Source of the DNA: Ruegeria conchae
GTDB lineage: Bacteria > Pseudomonadota > Alphaproteobacteria > Rhodobacterales > Rhodobacteraceae
Direction of reading: 5' to 3'
Length of the DNA: 64,000 nucleotides
NCBI RefSeq assembly: GCF_000192475.1
Contig: NZ_AEYW01000006.1
Coordinates: 806,001-870,000 of the forward strand
The notes under the pieces were generated by a model. The model did no database searches and was not told the origin of the DNA. It worked only from the letters and a program-made list of their open reading frames with translations. Positions 36,437 through 45,250 of this stretch are shown here, piece after piece; the first letter of the stretch is position 1; each line of letters opens with the position of its first letter. The translations under genes were made by a program, and so were the position numbers.

Positions 36437-37348
36437 GTGAATACAACATTCGCCACCCTGGTAATCGCAGACATTTCAGGGAGCACCCCATTGTACAAAG
36501 CAGTGGGCGAAGGCGAAGCGCAGCGCCTTATCCAAATGGAGCTTGATCGGCTACGTCGCGTACTTGCAACCCATGGCGGCACACAAGTTGGCCAGAAAGG
36601 GGATGATGTTCTAAGCTTTTTCCTGGATCCAAACGCGGCGTTGAATGCAGCGATGGGTCTGATCGAACAGTCCCCGGAAACCTCACTGTCGGTGCATGTT
36701 GGTGTACATTGCGGGCCGATCGTCATCGCCGAAAAAGGTGTTTATGGCGAAGCGGTGAATGTGACCGCCCGTCTTGCCACAGCCGCCAACCCAGGAGAAG
36801 CCTGTGTCAGCAATGGCGTCGCGACGATGCTACAGGAAAACTTGCGCCAGATTCTCAAACCGCTTGGGCAACTCAACCTCAAAGGTTTGACAGAGCGGTT
36901 CATGGTCTATTCCTTGATGAACCCGGACATGGACCCGTTCACGCAAACCAGATTGCCACTGTCCCATGGCCGGACCGAAGATCACTGGAAGCCAGCGGAA
37001 CGTTTGACCCTTTTGCTTAGCCATGGGGAGCGCTCATGGCGCTGCCACGAGAACGGCGAGCTGGCAATTGGCCGGTCACAAGATTGCGACGTCGTGCTGT
37101 CCCAACCATGGGTGTCGCGCCTGCATGCTGTTCTCAGTATCAAGGATGGCAAGCTGATCCTGTCAGACCGCAGCACATCCGGTACCTATCTGAAATCTGA
37201 GGCAGGTCGTGAAATCCAGCTCAAGCGCGAATCCGTAATGTTGGCAGACAGCGGCTGGATTTCTCCAGCGCTGCCCATTGAACAGTCCGAAACCTGCCTG
37301 CAGTTCGAGCTTTTGGGCCGCAGTCAGGTACCACAGAACGTGGCATGA
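36437..37348 (+). CDS. Class III nucleotide cyclase-like domain fused to FHA domain
   Basis: A 303-aa signalling protein. Residues 5-160 are a CHD cyclase homology domain: metal Asp in VIADISGST (D12) and QKGDDVL (D56/D57), and the transition-state pair in [10 protein letters not shown] (N108, R112). The Lys that selects adenine in adenylyl cyclases (four residues before the second Asp) is Gly here, so substrate and activity are open. Residues about 190-285 form an FHA phosphothreonine-binding domain ([20 protein letters not shown] with the G-R, S-R-x-H core). It starts with GTG after AAGGA. Its 3' end overlaps selO by 25 bp on the opposite strand. Confidence 0.88.
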   Translation: MNTTFATLVIADISGSTPLYKAVGEGEAQRLIQMELDRLRRVLATHGGTQVGQKGDDVLSFFLDPNAALNAAMGLIEQSPETSLSVHVGVHCGPIVIAEKGVYGEAVNVTARLATAANPGEACVSNGVATMLQENLRQILKPLGQLNLKGLTERFMVYSLMNPDMDPFTQTRLPLSHGRTEDHWKPAERLTLLLSHGERSWRCHENGELAIGRSQDCDVVLSQPWVSRLHAVLSIKDGKLILSDRSTSGTYLKSEAGREIQLKRESVMLADSGWISPALPIEQSETCLQFELLGRSQVPQNVA

Positions 37349-38742
37349 ACCACTTCGCTCTCGGATGGAGGGCGTGTCAGATCAACCGCATCGGACTGAT
37401 CCTCGTAGGGTCGTGACAAAACGTCGTTCAAACGATGGAATGGCGCGTAATCTCCCTGAACGGCCGACTGTATCATCTGCTCAATCCGGTGGTTGCGTGG
37501 AATGAAAGCCGGATTTGCAGCACTCATTACAACGTCAGGAGTATCTTCGCGCTGCAACCGCGCGCGCCATCCTTCAGCCCATTCGTCATACGCGACAGGA
37601 TCAGTGAACTGATCCCGCGCATGATCACCGCCCAGCGCACGAAACGTGTTGGTAAAGTCCGCCTGATTCTGCGCCATCCGCACCAGCAGGTCCGAGATCA
37701 GTTCAAGGTCTCCGTCCTCAGCTCGAACCAATCCGATCTTGGTCCGGAACCGCTTCAACCAATGCTCTTGCATCAGGTCAGGCATGGCATGGACAATTTC
37801 GGTAGCTTCTTCAACCGCCGCGTCTTTGTCTTCGAACTGCTGGATCAATGCAGTCGCCAATTGCGCCAGATTCCAGACCGCAATCTCAGGCTGGTTCGAA
37901 TAGGCATAACGCCCCATCCGGTCAATCGAGCTGAACACCGTATTCGGATGATAGGAATCCATAAAGGCGCAAGGTCCATAATCTATGGTTTCACCCGCGA
38001 TCGAGCTGTTGTCCGTATTCATCACCCCGTGAATAAATCCAACGCTCATCCACTGGGCAATCAGTCGCGCCTGCGCATCGCGTACAGCACGCAGCAATCC
38101 CATCGGACCTTGTGCGTCCGGATAGTGACGCTGAATAGCATAGTCTGTCAGCTTTCGCAGATGGTCCAACTGTCCTCGGGCGGCAAAAACCTGAAAGGTA
38201 CCCACGCGCAAATGGCTCTGCGCCACGCGCGTCAGGATCGCACCGGGCATCGGACCTTCCCGTAACACGATCTCACCGGTCTCGACCGCCGCCAGGGCGC
38301 GTGTCGTCGGAATGCCCAGCGCATGCATCGCCTCAGACACGACATATTCGCGCAACACCGGCCCCAGCCAGGCGCGCCCGTCGCCCCGGCGCGAAAACGG
38401 CGTCTGGCCCGAGCCTTTCAGCTGAATATCCCGCCTGACCCCATCTGCGCCGATGGTCTCGCCCAACAGGACTGCACGTCCATCCCCAAGCTGGGGGTTA
38501 TAGGTACCGAACTGGTGCCCGGAATACAGCTGCGCCAAGGGTTCCGCACCTTCCGGAACGATATTTCCCGCAAACGCCCGCGCCATCTCTTCAGCCTCAT
38601 CGGGCGTTATCCGCAATAGCTTTGCCAGATTGGTATTAAACGCGATCAAATTCGGCGCGCGGACCGGTACAGGAGCCTGCCGCGCAAAAAACCCCTCCGG
38701 CAGGCGGGCGTAACTATTGTCAAAAGGGATCATCATGGTCAT
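37324..38742 (-). CDS. selO: Protein adenylyltransferase SelO (YdiU family)
   Basis: A 472-aa pseudokinase-fold enzyme that AMPylates proteins. It shows [40 protein letters not shown] (read in parts), [20 protein letters not shown], the metal-binding [13 protein letters not shown] and [10 protein letters not shown]. The C-terminal conserved Cys (ATFCGT) is where eukaryotic SelO has selenocysteine. The start [11 protein letters not shown] is at 38742, with ATG 38736 and 38733 as alternatives. It is convergent with the cyclase-FHA gene. Confidence 0.94.
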   Translation of the reverse strand: MTMMIPFDNSYARLPEGFFARQAPVPVRAPNLIAFNTNLAKLLRITPDEAEEMARAFAGNIVPEGAEPLAQLYSGHQFGTYNPQLGDGRAVLLGETIGADGVRRDIQLKGSGQTPFSRRGDGRAWLGPVLREYVVSEAMHALGIPTTRALAAVETGEIVLREGPMPGAILTRVAQSHLRVGTFQVFAARGQLDHLRKLTDYAIQRHYPDAQGPMGLLRAVRDAQARLIAQWMSVGFIHGVMNTDNSSIAGETIDYGPCAFMDSYHPNTVFSSIDRMGRYAYSNQPEIAVWNLAQLATALIQQFEDKDAAVEEATEIVHAMPDLMQEHWLKRFRTKIGLVRAEDGDLELISDLLVRMAQNQADFTNTFRALGGDHARDQFTDPVAYDEWAEGWRARLQREDTPDVVMSAANPAFIPRNHRIEQMIQSAVQGDYAPFHRLNDVLSRPYEDQSDAVDLTRPPSESEVVHATFCGT

Positions 38743-38829
38743 GCGGCAAACATATGCGCTGGTTACACAATTGCCATAGCGGATCATGCGACGCCGTGCA
38801 TAATCAGCGCAATCGAACCCGAGGCCGCC

Positions 38830-39249
38830 ATGAACCCACAAGACATCATCAATCACCTTGATCTGCAACCGCACCCCGAAGGAGGTTGGTTCAAAGAAAC
38901 CTGGCGGGCCGACAATTCCGGCCGTGCCACCGGTACCTGCATCTACTTTCTGCTGACCGAAGATCAAAGCAGCCATTGGCACAAAGTCGACGCGACCGAG
39001 ATCTGGCTCTACCATTCAGGCGCACCGTTGACCTTGTCGATCAGCGCAACCGATGCGGGTCCGGCAATCGCTTACACGCTCACCCCGGACTTGGCCAACG
39101 GCGCACCCCAGCTGATTGTTCCCAAGGGGTATTGGCAAGCAGCGCGCAGCACCGGAGCTTACACATTGGTCAGTTGCACGGTATCCCCAGGCTTTGAGTT
39201 TGAAGGTTTCGAGCTCGCAGAACCCGACTTCGATATTCCCGCAAAATAA
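38830..39249 (+). CDS. Cupin DUF985 family protein
   Basis: A 139-aa cupin. It begins with the family pattern [21 protein letters not shown] and continues with [45 protein letters not shown] and [16 protein letters not shown]. These motifs define the Cupin_5/DUF985 group, small beta-barrel proteins of unknown substrate (some are sugar-binding or epimerase-like). It is divergent from selO and is followed by an intergenic repeat. Confidence 0.9.
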   Translation: MNPQDIINHLDLQPHPEGGWFKETWRADNSGRATGTCIYFLLTEDQSSHWHKVDATEIWLYHSGAPLTLSISATDAGPAIAYTLTPDLANGAPQLIVPKGYWQAARSTGAYTLVSCTVSPGFEFEGFELAEPDFDIPAK

Positions 39250-39289
39250 TAATCACTGGACCCACAGGATTACATCCCAAAGGTATCCG

Positions 39290-39352
39290 CTTCTTTATCT
39301 GGCTCAAAATATCCCGGGGGAGGAAGCGCAGCGACCGGGGGCAGAACCCCCT
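39290..39352. repeat. Roseobacter-type intergenic repeat with G5/C5 hairpin, copy 3 (probable terminator)
   Basis: CTTCTTTATCTGGCTCAAAA is followed by TATCCCGGGGGAGG and the hairpin GGGGG-CAGAA-CCCCC (39337-39351). It lies between the convergent cupin and anmK genes and touches the anmK stop. It resembles copy 1 in order: ATCTGGC core, CGGGGGAG, then a G5/C5 hairpin. Confidence 0.7.
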
Positions 39353-40478
39353 ACCCGCCAACCACCTCACCCCGCGCTGGCGACGACACGACGCCGCCTC
39401 CAACCAATGCACTAACCCCGGTTGTACCCGGACCAGATGTCGGTAAGCCCCGCGCTACCCGAACCGCAAGATAGGCAAATGCTTGGGCTTCAAGCATATC
39501 GCCGTCCAGACCAACCGCCTCAACCGGCCCTACTGGGCAATCCAGCGATACGCGCAGCATTTCCATCAACACCGGGTTCTTGCGGCCACCCCCCGTCACC
39601 AGAATGCGCGAAGGTGGCTTGGGACAATGCTCCATTCCCTGCACAACACCTGCTGCACTCATGCCCGTCAACGTGGCGACCGCATCTGCATCGTTCAGTT
39701 CTTTCACCAGATCGATCATTTCCGAGAAGTCATTCCGATCCAGCGACTTGGGTGGCATACGATTAAAGAAAGGTTCGGCCAGAAACAGCTCCAGCGCACC
39801 GGTTTCGACCGTCCCACCACGCGCCAGCTCGCCATCCTGGTCCATCGGCAGGCCCAATCGCGCCTGCATCAGGTCATCTACCGGCGCATTGGCTGGCCCG
39901 GTATCGAAAGCCAGCAACGCCCCAGGTGCTTCAGGTCCATCAAATGACGGATCGACATAAGTCAGGTTTCCCACACCTCCCAGGTTGAGGAAACACATCG
40001 GCTCTTGCGCCCCAATCCACTTGGCGCAGGCAAAGTGAAAGAACGGTGCCAACGGTGCCCCTTCGCCGCCCAGCGCCACATCGTCGCTGCGAAAGTCCCA
40101 AACCACTGGTAATCCAAGGGCCTGCGACAGGCCCAAACCGTCACCCACCTGCAAAGTCCCACGCCCACGTGGTTCATGCGCCAGCGTTTGGCCGTGGAAG
40201 CCGATCAGGTCAACTTCTTCGAATTCAGACAGAACCTCGGCATGCGCGCGAGTTACCAATTCAGCTGCAGTATCGACTTTGGAGCCATGCCACTGCCCGA
40301 GCGCTGAGCGCAAGGTCTCACGCTCTTCCTCTGAATACGCCCGGTAGGCAATTGGTCCAAAATCAAAAATTTCCTGCCCATCGGTTTCGATCACTGCCGC
40401 GTCGACACCGTCCAGAGAGGTTCCTGACATGGCACCTAACGATCTGATCGCTCCCGATTTGCTGATGACCCTGCCCAC
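39351..40478 (-). CDS. anmK: Anhydro-N-acetylmuramic acid kinase
   Basis: A 375-aa enzyme of peptidoglycan recycling that hydrolyses and phosphorylates 1,6-anhydro-MurNAc to MurNAc-6-phosphate. Motifs are [57 protein letters not shown] and [10 protein letters not shown] place the start at the GTG at 40478, which has GAGG 5 nt upstream and gives a family-like length (E. coli 369 aa); an ATG at 40580 would add 34 unconserved residues. It is divergent from tyrS, as in many alphaproteobacteria. Confidence 0.92.
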   Translation of the reverse strand: MGRVISKSGAIRSLGAMSGTSLDGVDAAVIETDGQEIFDFGPIAYRAYSEEERETLRSALGQWHGSKVDTAAELVTRAHAEVLSEFEEVDLIGFHGQTLAHEPRGRGTLQVGDGLGLSQALGLPVVWDFRSDDVALGGEGAPLAPFFHFACAKWIGAQEPMCFLNLGGVGNLTYVDPSFDGPEAPGALLAFDTGPANAPVDDLMQARLGLPMDQDGELARGGTVETGALELFLAEPFFNRMPPKSLDRNDFSEMIDLVKELNDADAVATLTGMSAAGVVQGMEHCPKPPSRILVTGGGRKNPVLMEMLRVSLDCPVGPVEAVGLDGDMLEAQAFAYLAVRVARGLPTSGPGTTGVSALVGGGVVSSPARGEVVGG

Positions 40479-40660
40479 ATCGACCTCATTGTTCCGTTCA
40501 AACACCCGTTCGCCGGGTTCTGGGCACAACCTGCACGGTAACGCCAAGCCAAGGCAAGACACATCAGGCGCGAGCGGCACTTTTCTTGGAAATGGTGCCT
40601 TTTCCTTGCCTCTGACGCCGCCTATACAGTGCTCCGCAGTAGTAACCCCGAGGGCACGAT

Positions 40661-41911
40661 ATGACCTACCACCCCAAATCGGATTTCATCGCCACGATGA
40701 TCGAGCGCGGCTTTCTCGCCGACTGCACCGATTATCAGGGCCTTGACGACGCGCTGATCTCTGGGGTGCAGACGGCATATATCGGCTATGACGCCACGGC
40801 GCAGTCTCTGCATGTGGGTCACTTGATGAACATCATGGTGTTGCGCTGGCTGCAAAAGACCGGTCACAAACCGATCACCCTGATGGGTGGCGGCACTACG
40901 AAAGTGGGTGATCCGTCATTCCGCTCGGACGAACGCCCATTGCTGGGCCCCGAACAAATCGACGCCAACATCGCGGGCATGAAACAGGTGTTCTCGAAAT
41001 ACCTGTCCTATGATGACAGCGAGACCGGCGCGCTGATGCTGAACAATGCCGAATGGCTGGACAGCCTGAACTACCTCGATTTCCTGCGCGATATCGGACG
41101 GCATTTCTCGGTCAATCGGATGCTGAGCTTTGAATCCGTGAAATCGCGCCTGGATCGCGAGCAATCGCTGTCGTTCCTCGAATTCAACTACATGATCCTG
41201 CAGGCCTATGATTTTCTCGAATTGAACCGCCGGTACAACTGCGTTTTGCAGATGGGCGGCTCGGACCAGTGGGGCAACATCGTGAACGGCATCGACTTGA
41301 CCCGCCGCGTCCTGGATCACGAAATCTATGGCCTGACCACGCCTCTGCTGACCACAAGCGATGGCCGTAAAATGGGCAAGTCGCAGGGCGGTGCCGTGTG
41401 GCTAAACGGCGATATGCTGTCGCCCTACGAATTCTGGCAGTTCTGGCGGAACACCACCGACGCTGATGTGGGCCGGTTCCTGAAAATCTTTACCGAGCTT
41501 CCGGTAGACGAATGCGACCGCATGGGCGCGCTCGCGGGATCCGAGATCAACGAGGCAAAAGTGCGCCTTGCAAACGAAATCACCACCCTGCTTCACGGTG
41601 CCGAAGCTGCGGCAACGGCCGAGGCAACCGCGCGCGAAGTGTTCGAAAAAGGCGGCGTTGGCGGAGACCTCCCGACCCTGACCCTCAGCGCTTCGGAACT
41701 GGGTGACGGCATGTCCATCGTTCAGTTGATCGTCAAATCCGGCCTCGCCAAATCCGGCAAAGAGGCCAAACGCCTGATCGCCGAAAACGGCGCAAAGCTG
41801 GACGATGCCCCGCTGACTGACGCAGGCCTAATGATCGACGTAGGCGCACTGTCATCGCCCATCAAATTGAGCGCAGGTAAGAAGCGCCACGCGCTGGTGA
41901 AACTTGGTTAA
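40661..41911 (+). CDS. tyrS: Tyrosyl-tRNA synthetase
   Basis: A 416-aa class I synthetase. The HIGH motif is HVGHL ([15 protein letters not shown]), the tyrosine-binding region has [13 protein letters not shown] and GGSDQWGN, and the KMSKS loop is KMGKS. The C-terminal S4 domain ends in [14 protein letters not shown] degenerate second copy of the last 31 codons plus the terminator is found 1.5 kb downstream, so this 3' end may have been replaced by an insertion. Confidence 0.97.
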   Translation: MTYHPKSDFIATMIERGFLADCTDYQGLDDALISGVQTAYIGYDATAQSLHVGHLMNIMVLRWLQKTGHKPITLMGGGTTKVGDPSFRSDERPLLGPEQIDANIAGMKQVFSKYLSYDDSETGALMLNNAEWLDSLNYLDFLRDIGRHFSVNRMLSFESVKSRLDREQSLSFLEFNYMILQAYDFLELNRRYNCVLQMGGSDQWGNIVNGIDLTRRVLDHEIYGLTTPLLTTSDGRKMGKSQGGAVWLNGDMLSPYEFWQFWRNTTDADVGRFLKIFTELPVDECDRMGALAGSEINEAKVRLANEITTLLHGAEAAATAEATAREVFEKGGVGGDLPTLTLSASELGDGMSIVQLIVKSGLAKSGKEAKRLIAENGAKLDDAPLTDAGLMIDVGALSSPIKLSAGKKRHALVKLG

Positions 41912-41957
41912 TCCAGTCAAAGAACTGCTATCACGCATTTGTCCTTTGAAGAAAATG

Positions 41958-41991
41958 TTGCAGATCGAGTAACTCGATCTGCAATTTTTTT
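41958..41991 (+). terminator. Rho-independent terminator of tyrS
   Basis: A perfect 12-bp stem TTGCAGATCGAG / CTCGATCTGCAA with a 3-nt loop TAA and a seven-T tract. A closely similar hairpin recurs at 43523-43555 after the tyrS fragment. Confidence 0.95.
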
Positions 41992-42158
41992 GCATTCACC
42001 CGACGAAGATCGCTTTAGGTTCGAAAGAGAAGATCAATTGTCAGAAACTGCTATCAGGCTGTGCCATTTCTGGTCGTTCAGCTCTTGTTTGTGAACTGCG
42101 TTGCCCGAAATAGTTTCAAAGTCTACCATGAGTATTGACGCTCGAAATTAGGGATATT

Positions 42159-43250
42159 GTGATTGTGTCTGTTCAGACAGGTTACCTGCTAATCGCCGAT
42201 ATCACCGGTTACACAGGATACTTGACCCGGTCTGAGTTGGAGCATGCCAACCCAATCATCCATTCTTTGCTTGAGGCAATTGTGATGGAACTGAAAGACC
42301 CGATGAAGTTGCGAGGCCTCGAGGGTGACGCCGTTCTCGCTTATTCGAGTGGACCGTTCCCTTCAGGTGAAACTTTCCTCAACATCTGTGAAAGCCTTTA
42401 TCGGGCGTTTGCCGAACGCCGTCGGAACATTGTGCAGAACACAACTTGTCCCTGCAATGCATGTCGCAATGTTGCTGATCTCGATCTGAAGATCCTTGCG
42501 CATCACGGGAAATTTGAAGAGCTTTCGATTGGCCCGATGAAAGATATTTCCGGTGCTGACGTCATACTCGTGCATCGGATGGCGAAAACCGATGTGAAAG
42601 AGGATACAGGTATCCTCAGCTACGCGCTGTTCTCAGAAGACGCGTTCGAGGCAATGGGCATCGAGTCTGATCTCATGCAATACAGCGCTCAGTTCGAGCA
42701 CTTTGGCGACGTACCCATGCGGGTCTACGACCTTGCTGCAGCCTGGCATCGATACCGTGAAGTCGCCGGACCTGTCCGCATTACAGACGAAGATGCAGTA
42801 TTCACAACTCGGCACATGCTGAACGCACCCCCGGGAGTGGCTTGGGAAATGCTTACAGATCCCCAGCTGAAGATGCGCTGGATGATGTTGAAGGACGCCT
42901 ACCGCGAAGGAGATGCATCGCGCACATCGGTCGGCGTTCGCTTGCACTGCATTCATGAAGCCGCACATTTTCAGATGCTGATCGTCGACTGGCAGCCATT
43001 CGAATATGTAACCGACATTCTGCACAACTCCTCCATCGAAGGTCTTACGAATATTGAGACTTATGAATTGGTCCCGACTGAAGAAGGCACCGAAATTGTA
43101 TTTCGTATGGGCCGACTAACAGACTCTGACGGAAAACATCATCCGGCGGAGGAAGCTGCGGTGATCGAATTATTCGAAAGTTTTTATCCGGTGGCTTTTG
43201 GCATTCTCGATGAGATGGCGCTGGAGTTTAATCAAAAGAAACAAGAGTGA
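42159..43250 (+). CDS. DUF2652 (cyclase-like) - SRPBCC two-domain protein
   Basis: A 363-aa protein. The N-terminal ~190 residues match DUF2652, a relative of class III nucleotidyl cyclases: YLLIADITGYTGYL with the first Asp, LRGLEGDAVLAYS with the second, and a Cys cluster CPCNACRNV. The C-terminal ~140 residues look like an SRPBCC/START lipid- or ligand-binding domain (LNAPPGVAWEMLTDPQLKMRW). Function is unknown. The start is uncertain: GTG 42159 has AGGG 5 nt upstream; GTG 42165 and TTG 42135 are alternatives. It lies between tyrS and a tyrS 3'-end duplicate in AT-richer DNA, so it may be the cargo of an insertion. Confidence 0.8.
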   Translation: MIVSVQTGYLLIADITGYTGYLTRSELEHANPIIHSLLEAIVMELKDPMKLRGLEGDAVLAYSSGPFPSGETFLNICESLYRAFAERRRNIVQNTTCPCNACRNVADLDLKILAHHGKFEELSIGPMKDISGADVILVHRMAKTDVKEDTGILSYALFSEDAFEAMGIESDLMQYSAQFEHFGDVPMRVYDLAAAWHRYREVAGPVRITDEDAVFTTRHMLNAPPGVAWEMLTDPQLKMRWMMLKDAYREGDASRTSVGVRLHCIHEAAHFQMLIVDWQPFEYVTDILHNSSIEGLTNIETYELVPTEEGTEIVFRMGRLTDSDGKHHPAEEAAVIELFESFYPVAFGILDEMALEFNQKKQE

Positions 43251-43382
43251 TAACGCTGAATCTTTGACGGCATCTACGCACCTTAATGGGCTGAGAATAT
43301 CGTACCATCATCGAACAAGATGCTATCTTTGCAATCAGGGTTGTTCACCTAGAGCCAGATTGTACCGGTTGCCCGCAAGGTG

Positions 43383-43475
43383 GCAGATGCGGGCCTGATG
43401 GTCACCGCGTCGGTGCTGCCAACGCCGATCATACAAAGTGCAGAAAAAAGTGGAACGGTGGTGAAACTGGGTTGA
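43383..43475 (+). pseudogene. Degenerate copy of the tyrS 3' end
   Basis: In-frame reading gives ADAGLMVTASVLPTPIIQSA then EKSGTVVKLG and a stop. The tyrS C-terminus reads [20 protein letters not shown] then [11 protein letters not shown] and a stop. About half of the residues are identical, with one codon gap, and nucleotide similarity continues past the stop into the terminator. The frame is closed 14 codons upstream and has no start, so it is a displaced 3' fragment, not a gene. Confidence 0.8.
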
Positions 43476-43522
43476 TCTAGGTAAACGGCCACCTTTGGGC
43501 TTCCATCGATTTGCAGCTGTTA

Positions 43523-43555
43523 TTTCGGATCGAACAATTCGATCTGAAATTTATT
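43523..43555 (+). terminator. Hairpin similar to the tyrS terminator
   Basis: A 12-bp stem TTTCGGATCGAA / TTCGATCTGAAA (one G-T pair), 3-nt loop, then TTTATT. It matches the tyrS terminator in its GATCGA-TCGATCTG core and in flanking sequence (CGCTTT..GTTCG follows both). Confidence 0.8.
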
Positions 43556-43635
43556 AGCGCCCGACTGTCAGAGGTGCGCTTTGAGTTCGGACTGGGCATT
43601 TCCTTGCGTCTAAGTCCACCAAAGGTGATTGACGT

Positions 43636-44946
43636 TCAATCGATGCGATTACCGCGTCTATGCAATGCGAGTTCATCGATCCGAGCCTCGATCAGATTCA
43701 GCATTTTAAGATACTCGATGCTCTCGACATCTTTGTAGTTATTCTTGAAATCTTCTTCAGACATGATCTGGGGGATATCTTCGAATCCAATAATGACATC
43801 ATTTTCCGACCGGATCACACGTATGAGTTCAGCCCAATCAGGGGCTGGTGTAGACATAAATTTGTTCGACATCCGAATTCCAGAATTATTCGCCGCCAAG
43901 TCAGTGAAGTCGAAACCTCCGGACTTAACGGTATCGTAGAGCTCCTTGAATTCTCCTACTGATACGGCAAAGCCACGGTTGCTTGCAGCTTGCAACGCGG
44001 CGGCAGTTGTGAAGTGTCGGCGACTGTCAATGCGCCCATTCAGAGTCAATTCACCACAATCAGCTTTCCAGTTATTGTCCTCAGCAAATTCACTTCCGAT
44101 CATACCACCAACAATCAAGGTAAAATCTTTCGCGCCACAAATCAGTGTAAGGGCGATAATCGCGGACGTGTAGGCGTTCGCCACACCCTCGGATTGGCTT
44201 CCTTCGTGAGCGGCCTCTAGCATAAAAAGCAAGTAGGGCAGGTAACTTCCGCTTGTCGGCAGTTCGCCGAGATCCATTGCTGAACGAAACTTCAAATAAT
44301 AGCGGTCAATGTCTCCTGAACCGGGCATGTCGGAACCACGCAAGCTCCCAAAAATCCCTCGCATTAATCCGTTACTACCCATTTCGTTCATCGTCAGACG
44401 GAAGGCCACGTTGCCATCATGAATATGCATGCTATCCGCGACGTTCAGAACGATATTACCGAACTGCTCTCCCACAATTACATTACCGCCTATTCGCGCG
44501 ACGCTAATTGCGAGACTTGGAGGGACTGTGACGGGCCCTAGTTGAACGCTTGAAAGCACAAATGGGCCTTCAAATTCAGGTACAGATGCGCGCAGGTTCA
44601 TCCATTTGTTAGTGTACGGAACCGGGACTGAGGCAATTCCATAAACGCTCTTACCATCAACACTGAGTTCGCCGCGAAATCCGGGAACGAAGCGCCCTCC
44701 TAGCTTTAAGACACTATTGAGTTGATCCTCGTTCGTAGTGAATGAAGCCGTTTCAGATAAGTTTGGCTGAATAGCGGACCTCAGGCCTCGTACGAATTCA
44801 CGCGCTTCTGTCACATCTTTAGGAGAAGGTGGTGCTCCTGCTTCGACTAGTGGAGCGTCCTCGACGACGACCAGGACAAACACAACCAAAGCCATCAACA
44901 CTGCGGCAAATGAAATTATCAATATCTTTAGAAGTCTGCGCAACAT
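43636..44946 (-). CDS. Membrane-anchored protein of unknown function
   Basis: A 436-aa protein with a single N-terminal transmembrane anchor (LKILIISFAAVLMALVVFVL) and a large, probably periplasmic, domain. I recognise no family. Segments such as GLRSAIQPNLSETASFTTNE, AYTSAIIALTLICGAKDFTL and VIRSENDVIIGFEDIPQIMS look structured, and two Cys are present in the middle. Base composition is lower in GC than the neighbours (one 60-base line counts 25 G+C, against 37 in a line of the mttB gene), consistent with horizontal transfer together with the DUF2652 gene. It is convergent with that gene's segment. Confidence 0.7.
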   Translation of the reverse strand: MLRRLLKILIISFAAVLMALVVFVLVVVEDAPLVEAGAPPSPKDVTEAREFVRGLRSAIQPNLSETASFTTNEDQLNSVLKLGGRFVPGFRGELSVDGKSVYGIASVPVPYTNKWMNLRASVPEFEGPFVLSSVQLGPVTVPPSLAISVARIGGNVIVGEQFGNIVLNVADSMHIHDGNVAFRLTMNEMGSNGLMRGIFGSLRGSDMPGSGDIDRYYLKFRSAMDLGELPTSGSYLPYLLFMLEAAHEGSQSEGVANAYTSAIIALTLICGAKDFTLIVGGMIGSEFAEDNNWKADCGELTLNGRIDSRRHFTTAAALQAASNRGFAVSVGEFKELYDTVKSGGFDFTDLAANNSGIRMSNKFMSTPAPDWAELIRVIRSENDVIIGFEDIPQIMSEEDFKNNYKDVESIEYLKMLNLIEARIDELALHRRGNRID

Positions 44947-45250
44947 GCATAATCCACTCGGCCAACAACACTATTTAAGTATGCAAGCCCTCAAAAAAGA
45001 AATCATCTGAAATCGATGAACGTCAACCTGCGAAACGAATTTGGATAATGCAGCCCAAGCGTCGGAAAATGCCAATGCTTAATTGGTCATGAGATTGTCA
45101 AACCTGAGACAACAATACCAACATCAATAACCTTCTTCGGATTGCCGCATTATTGACGACTCCCGGCGTCGTATTTCGCAACAGACTTTCGCATTCCTGC
45201 ATGTGAGCCCCACCCTTTCCGTTCCACTCTGAACCGGAAGGAGGCACCAT
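44947..45250. other. Intergenic region, 304 bp
   Basis: The region separates two divergent genes. It is AT-rich near the unknown protein gene and becomes GC-rich towards mttB. It ends with a very good ribosome binding site (AAGGAGG) 7 nt before the mttB ATG. No RNA gene, hairpin with T tract or convincing repeat was seen; the mttB promoter must lie here. Confidence 0.6.

Noticed and set aside
41912-45250. Insertion sequence or prophage
   Set aside because: Despite the tyrS duplication, no transposase, integrase, terminal inverted repeats or phage genes were found.
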